Assembly: GCA_015680685.1 (NCBI GenBank)
Contig: MNCI01017725.1
Location: 186,391-250,390, forward strand
Source of the DNA: Gnetum montanum
Taxonomy: Eukaryota; Streptophyta; Gnetopsida; Gnetales; Gnetaceae
Length of the DNA stretch: 64,000 bases
Reading direction: 5' to 3'
Positions 12,925 to 24,862 of this stretch are shown here, in pieces. The notes below the pieces were generated by a model. That model did not search any database. It saw only the letters and a list, made by a program, of their open reading frames with translations, and was not told where the DNA came from. The translations under genes were made by a program, and so were the position numbers. How positions within the stretch are numbered: the stretch's first letter is position 1; every line of letters starts with the position of its first letter.

Positions 12925-13430
12925 TTGCAATTAATCAAGGATTTGGAGTTACTAAAGTGTACTCATAAATTCTTAATGGTTTTATACTTTACTCATGCCC
13001 TTAGTTACATTAAGTTCTTGATTCATTATGATTGCAGAGTTATGAAATTTTCAAAAAGTAACCTCATTAGTACTTTTCTATGGCTTAAGATAATTAGTAT
13101 GGTTGAGTAGGAGTCCTGATAAAGTTGTTTGGCCTTAAATATGACTAATTTTCTTTAAAAATTCTTGTTACTTTCCTTTAAAATTACCCTTATAATACCT
13201 TCCGGCATTAGAGATTTTGAAAAATTTACTCAGATTTTCCTTACTAGCACCCCCCATGAGTAAGATGAGCACTCTAGGATTAGATAGATTTGAAAGTCAC
13301 AAAAATTAGAGTAATAATGTGCAAGTTATGGCTTGGGAAAGCTAGGAGTTCAGAGTTCAAATCATAGAAGAAGAGTGGAAAAATCTCCCTAGGCTTCAAA
13401 TGTGAAATGTGAAAGAATTTGCTAAGTGTT

Positions 13431-13498
13431 TGCCTATATATAGATTTTATAGGCTCCGATATCGGAGATCGGATATCAGAGGGGCTTTGATATCAAAG
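13431..13498 (-). promoter_or_regulatory. M1 internal promoter-like module
   Basis: Two perfect 14-bp palindromes, CTCCGATATCGGAG (13454-13467) and CTTTGATATCAAAG (13485-13498), flank a third imperfect GATATC site. Directly downstream on the element strand are TATAAAATC and TATATATAG (13431-13453). The layout copies the U3 of the M-type LTRs, yet it sits inside the element about 500 bases upstream of the ORF3 ATG. Confidence 0.65.
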
Positions 13499-13807
13499 GT
13501 CAAAAATTCACATTTTTTGATAAATTCTAAGGATGAAAAATGAATCATGTCAAATGTCTGAAAGGTAGAAAGAATGTTTGACAATTTGGCATAGAGAGTT
13601 CATAAAGAAGAAATCTCAGGCCATGAAAGTTCATGAAGTGTTGACACGATGGATGAGATGGGTAATGAGTTCATGTTATTGGAACGGATAGTTTAAGTAA
13701 TAAGGGAATTTTTTATTGACATTTATTGGTGTTGGAATGCTTAAGATGATGTGAAATCGCTTGGTAGGTATAAGATACAATAGTTATACAAGTGGATCCT
13801 TACAACA

Positions 13808-13864
13808 GTTATACAAGTGGATCCTTCCCAAAGCAGGCTCTAGCCCTTAGTGCCCTTGTATAAC
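13808..13864 (-). ncRNA. M1 conserved hairpin (10-bp stem, 37-nt loop)
   Basis: GTTATACAAG (13808-13817) pairs perfectly with CTTGTATAAC (13855-13864). The loop contains TCCTTCCCAAAGCAGG. The same hairpin with a 37-38-nt loop occurs in M2, M3, M4, P1 and P2. The left arm and its flank are tandemly duplicated here (24 bp, 13780-13803 and 13804-13827). It may act as RNA (packaging, dimerisation) or as DNA; the function is unknown. Confidence 0.6.
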
Positions 13865-15206
13865 CATGCCTAGAAGTGTCCTTAGGCACTTAAGGAGTTG
13901 AATGTAATGCATAGCTGTTAACCAAAATACACATGTTAGTACCACCAAATTAGGAAAATTATTCTATGTTATACAAAACCAAAAGTTATGATCATTTATA
14001 CATTGAGATCAAATGGACTTAGAAGGGATTGCAGAAATTGGGATGTTAGGTATCTTACCATAGGCATAATGAATTCTTATGTTTTATTAGTGGTTAAAGT
14101 AATCATTAGCCTTTTTGTCCAAGATTCAAACCAAGCCTAGACCACATTTCAATTGCATTGCATTGTCTCATCTCTTGGAATTACAATTGTAAGACTACCA
14201 TTGTTGCTAGGAGTATTGTCACTTTGCATATTGTTCAAGGAATGAGTTTATTCATTGCACTTATTATTTTTTGAAATTCCTAAGAAGCCACCTACCTTTA
14301 AACATGGGTAACATGTCTTTCTAGTGGGATGCCTAGAAATTTATTTTGTGCATGAGTTTTATTTTTATGTGTCAACCTTACCAAAGGACTATCTTCAAGC
14401 ATGGGTAACATGTGTTTCCAGTGACATGGTAAGGCAACACTTATTTTACTCTTACTTTTATTTTTCATTAGATCTACAAGGATATAATACAACCTAAGCA
14501 ATAGGATAAAAGTAACAAAAGTAATCTAAGAGAGTCCACAAATCCCCTTGATGTCACTCCCTTTACATTTCCACTTGCTTCTTCACTTTTCTGTCTAGGC
14601 ATAATGATCACAAGTTTATTCTTAATTGAATGATGAAAAGAATATCATTATGGCTAGGGTAAGAACCTCTTATTAATGGAATGGATGGATGAATGTTGTG
14701 GTTTCACTATTCAAATAATTAGTCCCTTATGTCTTGGTAACATAGAGAAATCTTCACTTTATTGGACTACATCTTGCCTTATTCTTAATGTGTTTTATTA
14801 ACAATCAAAATTATTTATAAAGGTCATGAAACAAATTATGAAAAAGATGGTATAAGATGTAAAGAATGAAACATTTCAAAGAATGAAAAATCACTAAAGA
14901 ATTGAAAAGTGTGAAAGAATATCAAAAATTTAAGAAATGAAAAAGTATTTAAAAAAGGAGAAAATATCAAAGAATGTGAAAAGTATAAAAGAATGGAAAA
15001 ATTTGTATCAAGAAATAGGAAAAGTAAAAAGAATTGTAAAACATAAAATTGAAAAGCACTTATTAATTTCTAAATCAAGATAAAGTATCTCCCCCATGAC
15101 TAAACTCATGGGTGAGTGTTTGGAAAATGCTCCATAGATTCCTTGTATCAGACACTCTAGGTGGCTCACTTACCATTCTCAGTGATCTAACTTTTTGATT
15201 ATAGTC

Positions 15207-15900
15207 CTAGGTAATCTTTATAGTAATGGAATCTTGATCATCTAAGTTCTTGTTTTCTTTTCCTAATGGTGCATGATTATGAATTAATAGCTTCATTTTT
15301 GGGCTTTCAATTGGATTCATCTTCTTAGAATTGGAATTAATAAGTGAATCAAATTGTTCCATGCATATTTTAAATAGTTTAGCATTCTCAGTTGTTAGCC
15401 ACCATGTGTCTTTTGGTGTAATGATTATGTTAACATTTTGAATGGTCATCAACAAGTGCACTATTCTTTATTAGTAGTAATGCATGGAATCCGTTTAGTG
15501 TGTATGGCTTTGTGCTTGTCTTCCTTGGAGATTTCAATAATTAATCTCTCATACTTAGCTTAGCATCAATTGTGCTAAGCCATAATCTCCCCATGATAAC
15601 TAGAAATTCCTTGTTCTCATTTTTCACATTGATTACAAGAATGTTTGCTGGATAGGACCACCCATTGACAATGGTCATTACATCATCTATGAGTCCCAAA
15701 GAAATGGTGACAGACTGATCTGCAAGCTCAAACCTTATATTGCATTGCTTCAAGGGTGGTAGGTTCCATGATTGATATGTTTCATAAGAGATCAAATTTA
15801 CCATGGAACTTGAGTCTAATAAAGCTTTGCATGGCAAATTTCTAGCTACTCGTAGATAAATCAAAGGAACTCCTAAATAAATTCTTTTCTTAGGGAGTGG
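15207..15900 (-). pseudogene. M1 retroviral-type aspartic protease and tail
   Basis: Open from 15864 to 15541. It contains ARNLPCKALLDSSSMVNLIS, the position of the LLDSGS active-site loop, with Ser where Gly is expected. ELADQSV...GLIDDV..IVNGWSYP and IMGRLWLSTIDAKL follow, as in P1, P2 and M2. The tail TPKDTWWLTTENAKL (to about 15207) corresponds to the EGIQWLTTE segment that precedes RT in P1, but here the sequence runs into spacer and no RT follows. Confidence 0.78.
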
Positions 15901-16139
15901 TCTTGCCTTTACCTAGTTTGTAACTATTTTTGTAAGCATGATAGTTTGCATGTTTATGTTGGATGATGATAGAAACTTATTTTTGGTAAGAGAATTTGTT
16001 GTAGGAAAAGCTAGTTCCGATGAAGTTCTAATTCTACCAACCTTTGCAACACTTGTCCTAAAGAAAGGATATTTCTTTGATTGACCCTTAGTGTTACTAG
16101 TAAGATCCTCTATTTGTATGTTCACTGCCCTTGTAGCTC

Positions 16140-18472
16140 ATCTCTACTGCGGTTGTGATGGCAATTCACCTTGCATAGTAGGTGGTGGCACTAGTGACAA
16201 TGGAGTTGGATGTTGATTTGAACTAGTTACTGATAAATGCATGTACAAGTTTGGATCTATTCTTGGTGGTGTTGGTCTGTGATACTCTGTGAGGTAGTAT
16301 TGCGGAGTTTGGACAACAACATTACCAGGAGAGATTGGTCATTGTACAAAATACCCATATGGATCTGGCTGCCTATATGGATATTGTTGGCAAGGTGGTG
16401 GCATGGTGCATGATTGGGGTTGTTACCACTATTGATAGTATTGTTCTTATGGTTATGGTAAAGCTCTGCTGGGATAGTATGTGGGTTGGAAGTTTTACCT
16501 ATAGTTACCTTGAGGATAAGGTAACCTTTTGGGCATTTGTTTTTTTAACAAATCTAGGACTAAGTGCATATGCCCCTATCTCCTGTAAATGTGTCATGAC
16601 TGGAAAACATCCCTTGGAATATTTGTATTGACACACAACACATCCTTCCTCATTAGTGGAGCTTGTGTTTGAACATTCAACCACTAAAGCCACTTTGCCC
16701 TTTTGTCCAAAATCTTTCTTCTTTTTATTGTCTTTACCTTTTCCAAAGGATTTCTCTGTTCTATCCTCCACAATCTTTAGGATTGTTGTACATCTCTCAT
16801 TGACTAAGTTCCACATTTTTGCTACTTGTGCTGCTACATCGACAACAAATTTTTAGATCAGTAGCATTTTCTTCTGAATTACCTAATCTAAGGTCTCGTC
16901 CTCCTGTGTGTCACAAACTTGTGCATTCCTTTTCCTGATAGATGGATCCCTATTGTACTCTTCACCTGATTCTCTCTTTTGTAATTCACCTTCCTTCTTA
17001 GCCACTTGATCAATTAATCTCTGGATTTGATGGGCAGTCATTTTAGATAGTTGGCCTTAGGCATAAATCCCAAGGGTCTCTCTAGTCTTGTTTTGTAATC
17101 CATCTACAATGTGCATTAGTTGATCCCACTATGAGAATCCATGGCCTAGGCATTTGTGTAGTAGTGAATAGTATCTGTCCATTGCCACATCAAGGGTTTT
17201 ATGAGTCCCTTGCTTTCATTCTTGAATTTATTTTCTTAAGTTAGATACATGTGAGTAGGTTTGGTACTTATCATTGAAGATCTCTAGCATGGTGCTCCAT
17301 CTTCTAATTGATTCAAGTTTGAGGGATATGTACCAACTCTCTGCCTCTTTCACAAGTGTTCTTGGGAACAACTTCAACTTTTGCTAGTCACTTTCAATGT
17401 TTTGTAGGACACAAGCATTGTGGAAAGCTTGGAGGTAGTGTTGTGGATTAGCATTATAACCACCTTCAAACCTTGGGATGTTATTCCTATCGAGTCATTT
17501 GATACAGTTATCCTTCACATGCCTGGTTAGTATGTGTATAGCTTCCTGAATGTTTATCATGCTACAGGTTCCCATAAGGGGTTCATCATCATAATTGGGT
17601 TCATGTGCTCTATTGTAGTGGTGCCCCCTTCTGTGCTCATTCCTTTCACAATCCTCTCTTTTATCCCTTCATTTTCCTTGCTCATGTCCTTCATCTTTTG
17701 AATCAAAGTGTCTTGAATGATGGTCATGAGTCCTTCTTTCTTCTTTATCATAATCTCGGTACCTATATCTTCTTTTGTCAAAGTCCACCAATGATTGTGA
17801 TGAGGTGGATGAGGTAGTAGGAGAATGATGCTAGCTTGTTCTCCTTTCATGACTCTTGTGTTCTCCTTTGTAAGGCCTAGTAGAAACTCTTGGCCTTGAG
17901 TTTTGCTTACACTTTGAGTCAATGACCTCCCTCCTAGGTGTCTTTGCTAGAGCGGAAGGAAGTTGAACTTTGCCAAGTTCCTCAAATTTGATGATGGGTG
18001 TTTTTGAAGGCTCTTCATGATTTTGGTGATGTTGTTCTGTGATGAATGCATGAGCATCTAGTTCTTCTAAGATAACGGAAGTGTTGACTTGCTACCCTTT
18101 GTTCTATGTATGTTGGATTTTCATAGCAGCATCTTTCCTCATCTACTTCTTTGTGGATTCATAGGGTCTTGTCATGTGATGAATCACATGGAACCCTTCC
18201 TGAATTTGATCCAAATGCATTCCCCTTAAGGTAGTTTGGAGCATGCTAAGCGCTGCACATTCTAGAGGCAAGAATAAGTTTCCTTACATGTCTCTCCACC
18301 TCATTTGTCTATCCTGATGGAAGATAAAAGGAAAATCTAGATGATAAGAATCAGTGTGAGCATAAGTGATTCTTGTTTGCATTGGCATCCTGCATTCTTC
18401 TTCTTCATCAATTCTGTCATTGCTTCCCTGTGGTTCCTTAATAGATGATGTTATATTCTTGTTTGAAGCCAT
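16140..18472 (-). pseudogene. M1 gag
   Basis: ATG at 18472 (MASNKNITSSIKEPQ) follows the PBS by about 115 bases. A hydrophilic Arg/His/Asp-rich region (17922-17557) leads into the conserved gag core: NNIPRFEGGYNANPQHYLQAF, then KLKLFPRTLVKEAESWY and RRWSTMLEIFNDKYQTYS, read through some stops (about 17530-17200). A zinc-knuckle-like motif C-V-V-C-Q-Y-K-Y...C-F-P lies near 16640. Its third ligand is Tyr here and His in the other copies. A Pro/Tyr/Gln-rich tail runs to about 16140. Confidence 0.78.
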
Positions 18473-18586
18473 GTTATGGATTAAGACATTTGTTTAAATA
18501 TGCTTACTTCAAAGTTATAAATTTTAACATTGAGTTCTAATACAATGAACTTTGCGAAATCAATTATTCAGCATACATTTACTAGT

Positions 18587-18604
18587 CCCCAACAATGGTG
18601 CCAA
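18587..18604 (-). other. M1 primer binding site
   Basis: On the element strand TTGGCACCATTGTTGGGG directly follows the 5' LTR. It is a decayed match to the tRNA-Asp complement TGGCGCCGTTGCCGGGG. Confidence 0.75.
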
Positions 18605-19471
18605 CGATGAGTGATGGAGTAATCCAACACCCAATCATACAAGTCACAGGTGTTCACACATGACCATATCATAGTTTGTGGATGAGGCAATGTGATTATG
18701 CTAGTAATTGGTTTAAGTTCATGATTGTTTTCTTCCCACATGAGCTAGTAAAATCTATGGGTATGGTTTAACTCATAGTGAGGTATATGATATGTTGATG
18801 TTGTGAGGCCATTATTACTCCTAGTGAACATGGTGAAGTAAAAGATTTTGTAATTCTAAGTCTAATTAAAACACTAAATAAATCTATTCTATCTTAAGGT
18901 GATGAGTATCTGGTCTTGACTTTTCATACACACCTTGTGCTTCATCTAACTACTACTAGGATTACCAAGTACTTTGCTACTAGGTGAACCAAGCGATAAC
19001 ACTACTAGGTTATTAAGCAATTACACTTAAGTACTCGAGATTAGTCATACTCATTCTACTTAACAACGGTAATGGTAAAGTGCATGGAAAAGTAAACATT
19101 AACTAAGAAAATAGTAAACATTATTCTAAGTAAAACAATAAACTAGGAGAATGCTCCAATAGTATGAAATAGCTCGATCTTTATTGCTGGTCATACTTAT
19201 GCCCAAGTACAAGATGCTCGAATAAAGACTCCATACACTATGTCACACTACACTGCGGGAACTCACACTTCTAAGTTCTTAAAAATAAGATCATGAAAAT
19301 AAATTGAAAGAGTCTAGTTACTATGAAATGAAAATTTTTGTGGATCTGTGCACCTAAGTGCTATATCTGTAGGCTAGCATGCATCTCGCAATATCACATA
19401 TATGACAATGTAACTAGTGCTATGATATCATATAGCTGATATTGTAGTCCTTGAAAAACTTGACTTTATCA
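18605..19471 (-). repeat. M1 5' LTR
   Basis: Matches 9177-10044. The plus-strand left end reads CGATGAG where the other copy has TGATGAG, so the terminal CA of the LTR is mutated. The right end, TTTATCA, abuts the target-site duplication TTGTG (19472-19476). Confidence 0.87.
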
Positions 19472-20900
19472 TTGTGCCTTGCAAAATGTGGAGAATGACT
19501 TGCAAAAGTTGAAACAGTTCCCACATATACTTATCAAAGAAGTATAAAGTTGGTACTGATCCTTGGAACTTGAATCTATATGAAGATGAAGTATGATGCT
19601 TGAACTGTTCAATGACAAGTATCAAAAAAACTCTAAAGTGTCCAACTTGAGAAGGCAAATCCAAGAATGGAAATAGGGTATTCATGAATCCTTGGATGTA
19701 CCTATGGGTAGGTATTACTCCTTGTTGCATTAATGCCCATGCCATGGCTATTTTCAAAGGGATTAGCTGTGCCACATCATAGATGGGCTCTGAACTAAAA
19801 TGAGGAGAATCCTTGGGGTCTATGCCCAAGGGATACTTTGAAGCTAAGGGCCCATCAGATCCAAAGGCTCATTAAGTAGGTAGCTAAAGAAGAGGGTGAG
19901 CTAAAAAAAAAAACATGAAAGTGTGGAGAAGTATAATAGGGATCCCTCTCTTTGTAGGAGGGAGGTCCATTTTTGTGATAATGAGGAGGCACTACTTGAT
20001 GAAGTGATGTAGAGAAAAACCTTGCCAATCCAAAAATCTATCTTTGAAATATTGGCTAAGGTTGATAAAATATGAGATTCCTTGGATGAAAAATTCTAAA
20101 TTGCTCTAGAGATTGTAGAAGAGAGTAAAGATCAAGGAGGTAGTGGTTGTGAAAGAAGAAAGAAAAAGAAGGCTAAATGTGAACATTATAAGGCTAAGGG
20201 AAAAGCTATAGTAGTTGAGGAGGTTGCAAATTCTGAGTCAGAAGATGATAAGTATAACATATGCCAATATGAACATTCCAAGGGATGTTACCCTATTCTT
20301 TCATACTTGCAGGAATTTGGGGTATATTCTTTAAATCCCAAATTGGCAAAATGGCAACCACCTAGAAGGTTGCCTTATCCACAAGGCAACTATTTATAGC
20401 AATTCCACCATCAAACTTATTATCTAAGTAGAGCACCATGTCAACCTCATGAGCAATACAAATAATGGCAACACCCATAGTCATGGGGGATGCTACCTCC
20501 ACGGTAGTAATATCCTTATTGCCAACTTGATCTATATGGGTATTACGTTTAGTAGCCTATCTCTCCACATGACTCTTCTAGTCACACTTCCTTTACACAC
20601 CATTATTACCCTCCAGAATACTACATAGCACCATTACTAAGGGAGGAGTCCCAATTTTCCTACTATCCTCCTCCTCACTCTTCCACTCTTGCACCTTCAC
20701 CTACAACTCTTCTTCCACTTGCTCCATCTATGCAGGGTGAGATCCTAGCCTAGCCACAACAGAGAAATGCTGTAAGGGTTGTAAACTTATAGCTAGATCC
20801 TTAGTTGGGTGGTTTTGATGCTAAGCCTTGCAAAAGATCATTCTTCAAAACCAACAGCTTGATGAAGCCCTCACAGACACCTGTGGCTATGAACCTTACT
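19472..20900 (+). pseudogene. P1 gag, central and C-terminal part
   Basis: Resumes the gag interrupted at 9176: ALQNVENDLQKLKQFPHILIKE, FNDKYQKNSKVSNLRRQIQEW and MGRYYSLLH in the plus frame, with several stops. A zinc-knuckle-like CNICQYEHSKGCYP lies at about 20258-20298 (C-x2-C-x3-H-x4-C spacing). A Tyr/Pro/Gln-rich tail follows (20380-20760), including YYPPEYYIAPL. Confidence 0.8.
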
Positions 20901-21060
20901 CCTACCTCCTCTACAATGCATGTTGAGTCTCCTTCAAACTAAAACACTCCCTAGTTACACACTGTCATGTTGATCCATGTGGTCACTAATTAAATTAAGG
21001 TTAGCCATCTTCCTAGGAAGAGATTTGATCCTAGGAGTTCCCTTATTTATTTGTAGATTG

Positions 21061-21143
21061 TCGATAATTGATGAGACCTGAATTGCTCATAGTGCTGGCA
21101 CCCACGATAAGGCACCCACGTTGTATCATGGGTCGCGATGTAN
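21061..21143 (+). other. Foreign insert ending in an N inside P1 protease
   Basis: P1 protease reads SSLIYL up to about 21060 and resumes at CKALLDSSS from 21144. P2 and M1 are continuous here with only a few residues between. The 80-odd bases in between (CGATAATTGATGAGACC to the single N at 21143) match nothing else in the window. They may be a small insertion or a wrongly joined read end. Confidence 0.5.
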
Positions 21144-21640
21144 TGCAAAGCTCTTTTGGACTCAAGCTCTAAAGTTAACTTGTTTTTGCAAGAAATGTAA
21201 AAAAGCCTAGAACCTTACTCCTTTGAAAAAGTGCAATAACAAGTTAGAACTGGCAAACCAATCCATCATTATTCCTTTGGGATTGGTAGAAGAAATTGTG
21301 ACCACCATTTGTGGGTGGTCATATCCAACCGATTTCCTAGTGATCCATGTGAAGAATGATAAGGGGGACTTTCCTATTGTCATGGGAAGAGCATGGCTGA
21401 GTAGAATTGATGCACGGTTGGGGATAAGAGATCTCTCCTTGGAAATTTCCAAGGAGAATGAATTTGGAAAAATTGAAAAAAAGTGTGTGCAATGCATAAC
21501 GTATAGTGACACGGGATGCCACTACATGTAAAGACTATGGACTATAAAGAGCACATCCATTAAAGCATGTAGTCACTGTGCTGATGTTGTTGAAATTCAA
21601 AAGTATCTATATGTAGTAGATATGAAATAGGAGGGCATCC
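21144..21640 (+). pseudogene. P1 aspartic protease
   Basis: CKALLDSSSKVNLF marks the active-site loop (Gly replaced by Ser), then ELANQSIIIPLGLVEEIVTT, CGWSYPTDFLVIHVK and IVMGRAWLSRIDARLGIRDL. The frame is open from 21223 to 21531. It continues into the EGIQWLTTE linker region towards RT. Confidence 0.78.
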
Positions 21641-21779
21641 AGTGGCTGACAACTGAAAGAGAGGGTGAATCAATAATACGCATGGAACTAATCAAGAGCC
21701 TCATAAGCTCTTATGTGGAGAGCATGGATCAACTAGAGTAGGCCCATCACCAAGTCTCTAAGGAATAAGGTGGAATCCA

Positions 21780-23270
21780 TTAGGGAGAGTTGGAGATCCC
21801 TAAGACCTTCAAGTAGGAGCCCCTTAAGTTAAAGGCTCTACTAGCAGGCATGGAGTATGCCTTCTTAAACAATGGTAAGTTGATCATCATCAATGCCACA
21901 CTTGCTTCAATTCAAAAGAAGAAATTGTTGGAGGTTGTGAGCAAATGGCCAACAACCTTTGCCTGGTCATATCATGAACTCACTGGAATTGATCCAAGGA
22001 TATGCCAACATAGAATCTATACTGTCTCCTCCATCAAACCAAAGAGGCAGCTGCAGAGATGCTTGAATCCCAAGCTCAGGTAGATTGTTAAGGAGGAGAT
22101 TGAACAACTCCTGAAGGTAAGGTTTATTTATCCCATTGAGGATAGCGAGTGGATTAGCCCACTTGTTATAGTGCCAAAGAAAGAAGGGAAGTGGAGGGTT
22201 TGTCTCAATTTTAGGCTGTTGAACATGGCTATGTACAAAGATCACTTTCCTTTGTCATTTGTGAACCAAGTGTTGGATACGATCATAGGGCATTACTACT
22301 AAAGGTTTTTGGATGGTTACAGTGGCTATAACCAAATCTAGATTGTGTTAGAGGACTAGGCCAAAACAAGTCCCTGGGGGACTTTTGCATATAGAAAGAT
22401 GCCCTTTGGCATGTGTAATGCTCATACTACATTCCAATGGTTGGTCCTCAGAATCATCCAATAACAAATTGGTAGTGGGATAGAAGTCTTCATGGATGAC
22501 TTCTCTACCTACTATGCTACCTTCGAGCAAGCCTTAGACCATTTGAAGTAAGTGCTTCAACGATGTGTGGAAACCAACTTGAGGATCAATTGACAAAAGA
22601 GGTATCTAATGGTTTGAGAAGGCATTGTGTTGGGGCATTGTATTTGAATAAAAGGGATTAAGGTAAACTCAAAAAAAGTAAGGATCATTTGAGGAATAAC
22701 CAGACAACCAGAGACTATAAAAGATGTATGGTCATTCCTTGGACACATTGGTTACTATAAGCGCTTCATTGATAACTTCTCGAAGATTTCCAAGCCATTG
22801 GTAGAGTTGATGAAGAAAGATGCACCATTTATCTAGACCAAGGAATGTGAGCATGCATTTCAGCATCTCAAGTAGAAGCTTGTAGAAACTCCCATTCTAC
22901 AAGTACCAAACTGGTCCAAACTATTGCATATCATGATTGATGCATTAAACTATCCTTGGGAGCCATGTTGATACAGATGGGTGATCAGAAACATCCATAT
23001 TACATCCACTGTCTAAGTAGGAGCATTGTGGGTACACAACTTAATTATACCACCATCAAAAAGGAACTTATGGTGGTGGTGTATGCATTGGAGAAATTCA
23101 GGCACTATGTGCTTAGATATAAAGTGTTTGTGCACACTAACCATAGTGCTATTCAGTTTCTTATGAATAAGCGAATGGTAAGCCCTTGTATCATATAGTG
23201 GCTAGTGATCCTTCAAGGGCTTGATCTCACAATGGTGGACCAAAAGGGGACTGAGAATGTGGTTGCTAAT
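21780..23270 (+). pseudogene. P1 reverse transcriptase and RNase H
   Basis: Starts with MEYAFLNNGKLIIINATLAS (21850) and ELTGIDPRICQHRIYT, the pre-RT segment typical of Athila-like pol. RT blocks follow: WRVCLNFRLLNM, FLDGYSGYNQI, KMPFGMCNAHTTFQ, and EVFMDDFSTY for the catalytic YxDD box. The C-terminal part has FLGHIGYYKRFIDNFSKI, then RNase H LNYTTIKKELMVVVYALEKF (about 23040-23100) and FVHTNHSAIQFLMNK. There are several stops and frame changes. Confidence 0.85.
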
Positions 23271-23349
23271 CACTTGTCTTGGTCACAATGGGATAGCAAG
23301 AAGGAGGAGATGCCATTGTTTGATCAATTTCCCAATGAACTCCGCTTTG

Positions 23350-24055
23350 CTAGTGTTATTAATGAATAAGATCCTAAAGACATGAACTAGTATGGCAAAT
23401 CCTATCCTATTTGCTCACACAGGAGATGCCATAGGAGTGGGAACAAAAGAAGAAACAACAGTTTCTTCGTTAGGCCAAACATTTCATGGAGATCAATGGC
23501 AACCTCTACAAGGTTTGCGTAGATGGCCTCATAAGATGGTGTGTACCTAATGCTGACCAACTTTGAGTCCTCTAGGATGCTCATGAAGGTCCTTGTGGGG
23601 GCCATTATGTTGGAAGGCGAATGACCATTAAGATCCTCATGGTAGGATACTATTGACCTACAATCTTTAGGGATGTCCATCAATTCTTCCACTCCTATGA
23701 CAGATGCCAATGCAATAGAGGAATGACTACTCATATGGAAGGGCCTCAATAGTCAATTCAACCACTGGAGCCTTTTGATCTATGGGGGATTGATTTCATG
23801 GGGCCCATCACCCCTATGTCAAATGGAAAAGCATACATTATTGCAACTATTGACTATTGTATGAAATGAGCTAAAGCTGTAGTTGTCATCGACTGTTCAT
23901 CATCTACGGTGGCCCAGTTTGTACAACAATGTGTGGTAAATAACTTTGGTGTAGCACATGCACTGATTTCTAATAACGGCACACATTTCACAGGTGCCGC
24001 TTTTTGCAAGCTCATGGAATGCTTGGGGGTTGAACATAAATTAACAACTCCATAC
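23350..24055 (+). pseudogene. P1 integrase, 5' part
   Basis: Frameshifted integrase. Visible blocks are FDLWGIDFMGPITPMSNGKAY (about 23776), FGVAHALISNNGTHFTGAAF (about 23945-24005) and GVEHKLTTPY. The second catalytic position of the DDE triad reads Asn (SNNGTH). The frame stops at 24055, where X1 is inserted after the target sequence CATAC. Confidence 0.8.
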
Positions 24056-24535
24056 TGTTGGTACATTTCAACCATTCAATAAAGCAGGTTTTATGAGGTT
24101 GTGATGCTAATCATGTAATCAAGATGATTGAAACCAAATTCTGTGTGTAAATTTAGAGGGATAAATTCACAAGGTATTTGCCTATATACCATAGGAAACT
24201 TCAATTTCAATTTCTCATGACGCACATGGGGAAAGATGGATGTTCTAATGGCTGAACCATTTTATCTTGCAAATGAAGGAAAGCTTCCATGACAAAATTT
24301 GTGCTTTGGAATAAAAAGACTTTTCTTTTACCATTGCTATCGACAAAAGCCAATCTTGCCTTGGAAGGCAATATTATATGGTGCAATGAGCCAACCTGAT
24401 TTATGGAGGAGCCATTGTAGCTTGAAAAATGTTGAGGGTTTTGATCATTCTATCGTGAATGAAATCCTTGGTGCTTATGGAGAGATGCCAAATTTTTGTG
24501 AAGTTCCCATTTTGCCATATCCAATCTTACAATGT

Positions 24536-24596
24536 GGTCACGTGGAGGCCCTCATTGCAGACTTATGGTCAAGTGGAGGCCCTCATTGCAGACTTA
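24536..24596. repeat. 31-bp tandem duplication in X1
   Basis: Two adjacent copies (24536-24566 and 24567-24596) share GTGGAGGCCCTCATTGCAG and differ at one base (CACGT versus CAAGT). It lies in an otherwise unidentified part of X1 (24056-24860), where I recognise no gene. Confidence 0.85.
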
Positions 24597-24862
24597 GTGC
24601 TAATGGAACTTCAGTTTACACAAGAAATCCAGGATATTTCAGGAAATGTGAGGATTACTTACGGCCCCAAGTGAAATTTTTTTCCCTTGTTCATCAAGAG
24701 TTAAATTCTGTTTCACCAAACTGAAGTATATATATATTCAATGAAATGATTGTTTGCTACCGATCTTGATCCAGTAGGTCCCTGGGTAATCCACATGGAT
24801 GCAACACATACTTAGTTAGGGTTTCATCTTGCCTTGATATAATAGAAGGTTTTGAGTTTGAG

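Larger units (their letters stand above)
12925..15200 (-). other. M1 conserved non-coding spacer before ORF3
   Basis: No coding sequence is supported. From the protease side towards ORF3 it holds a PPT-like motif (CTCCCCCATGACTAA on plus, about 15091-15105), two copies of a CATGGGTAACATGT block (14304-14345 and 14398-14430), an A-rich stretch with repeated AAGAATG (14870-15060), the hairpin (13808-13864), the internal promoter-like palindromes (13431-13498) and another PPT-like motif (about 13250). M3 and M4 show the same order. Confidence 0.65.
9177..19471 (-). mobile_element. M1: gypsy-like element without RT or integrase, inserted in P1 gag
   Basis: Complete 10.3-kb element on the minus strand with two LTRs (5' LTR 18605-19471, 3' LTR 9177-10044), flanked by TTGTG (9172-9176 and 19472-19476). 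Element order: PBS, gag, protease, spacer with hairpin and internal promoter-like module, ORF3, PPT. There is no recognisable RT, RNase H or integrase between the protease (ends 15541) and ORF3 (starts 12924). The LTRs look about 90% identical by eye. It may be a non-autonomous form that depends on pol from a relative such as M2. Confidence 0.88.
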
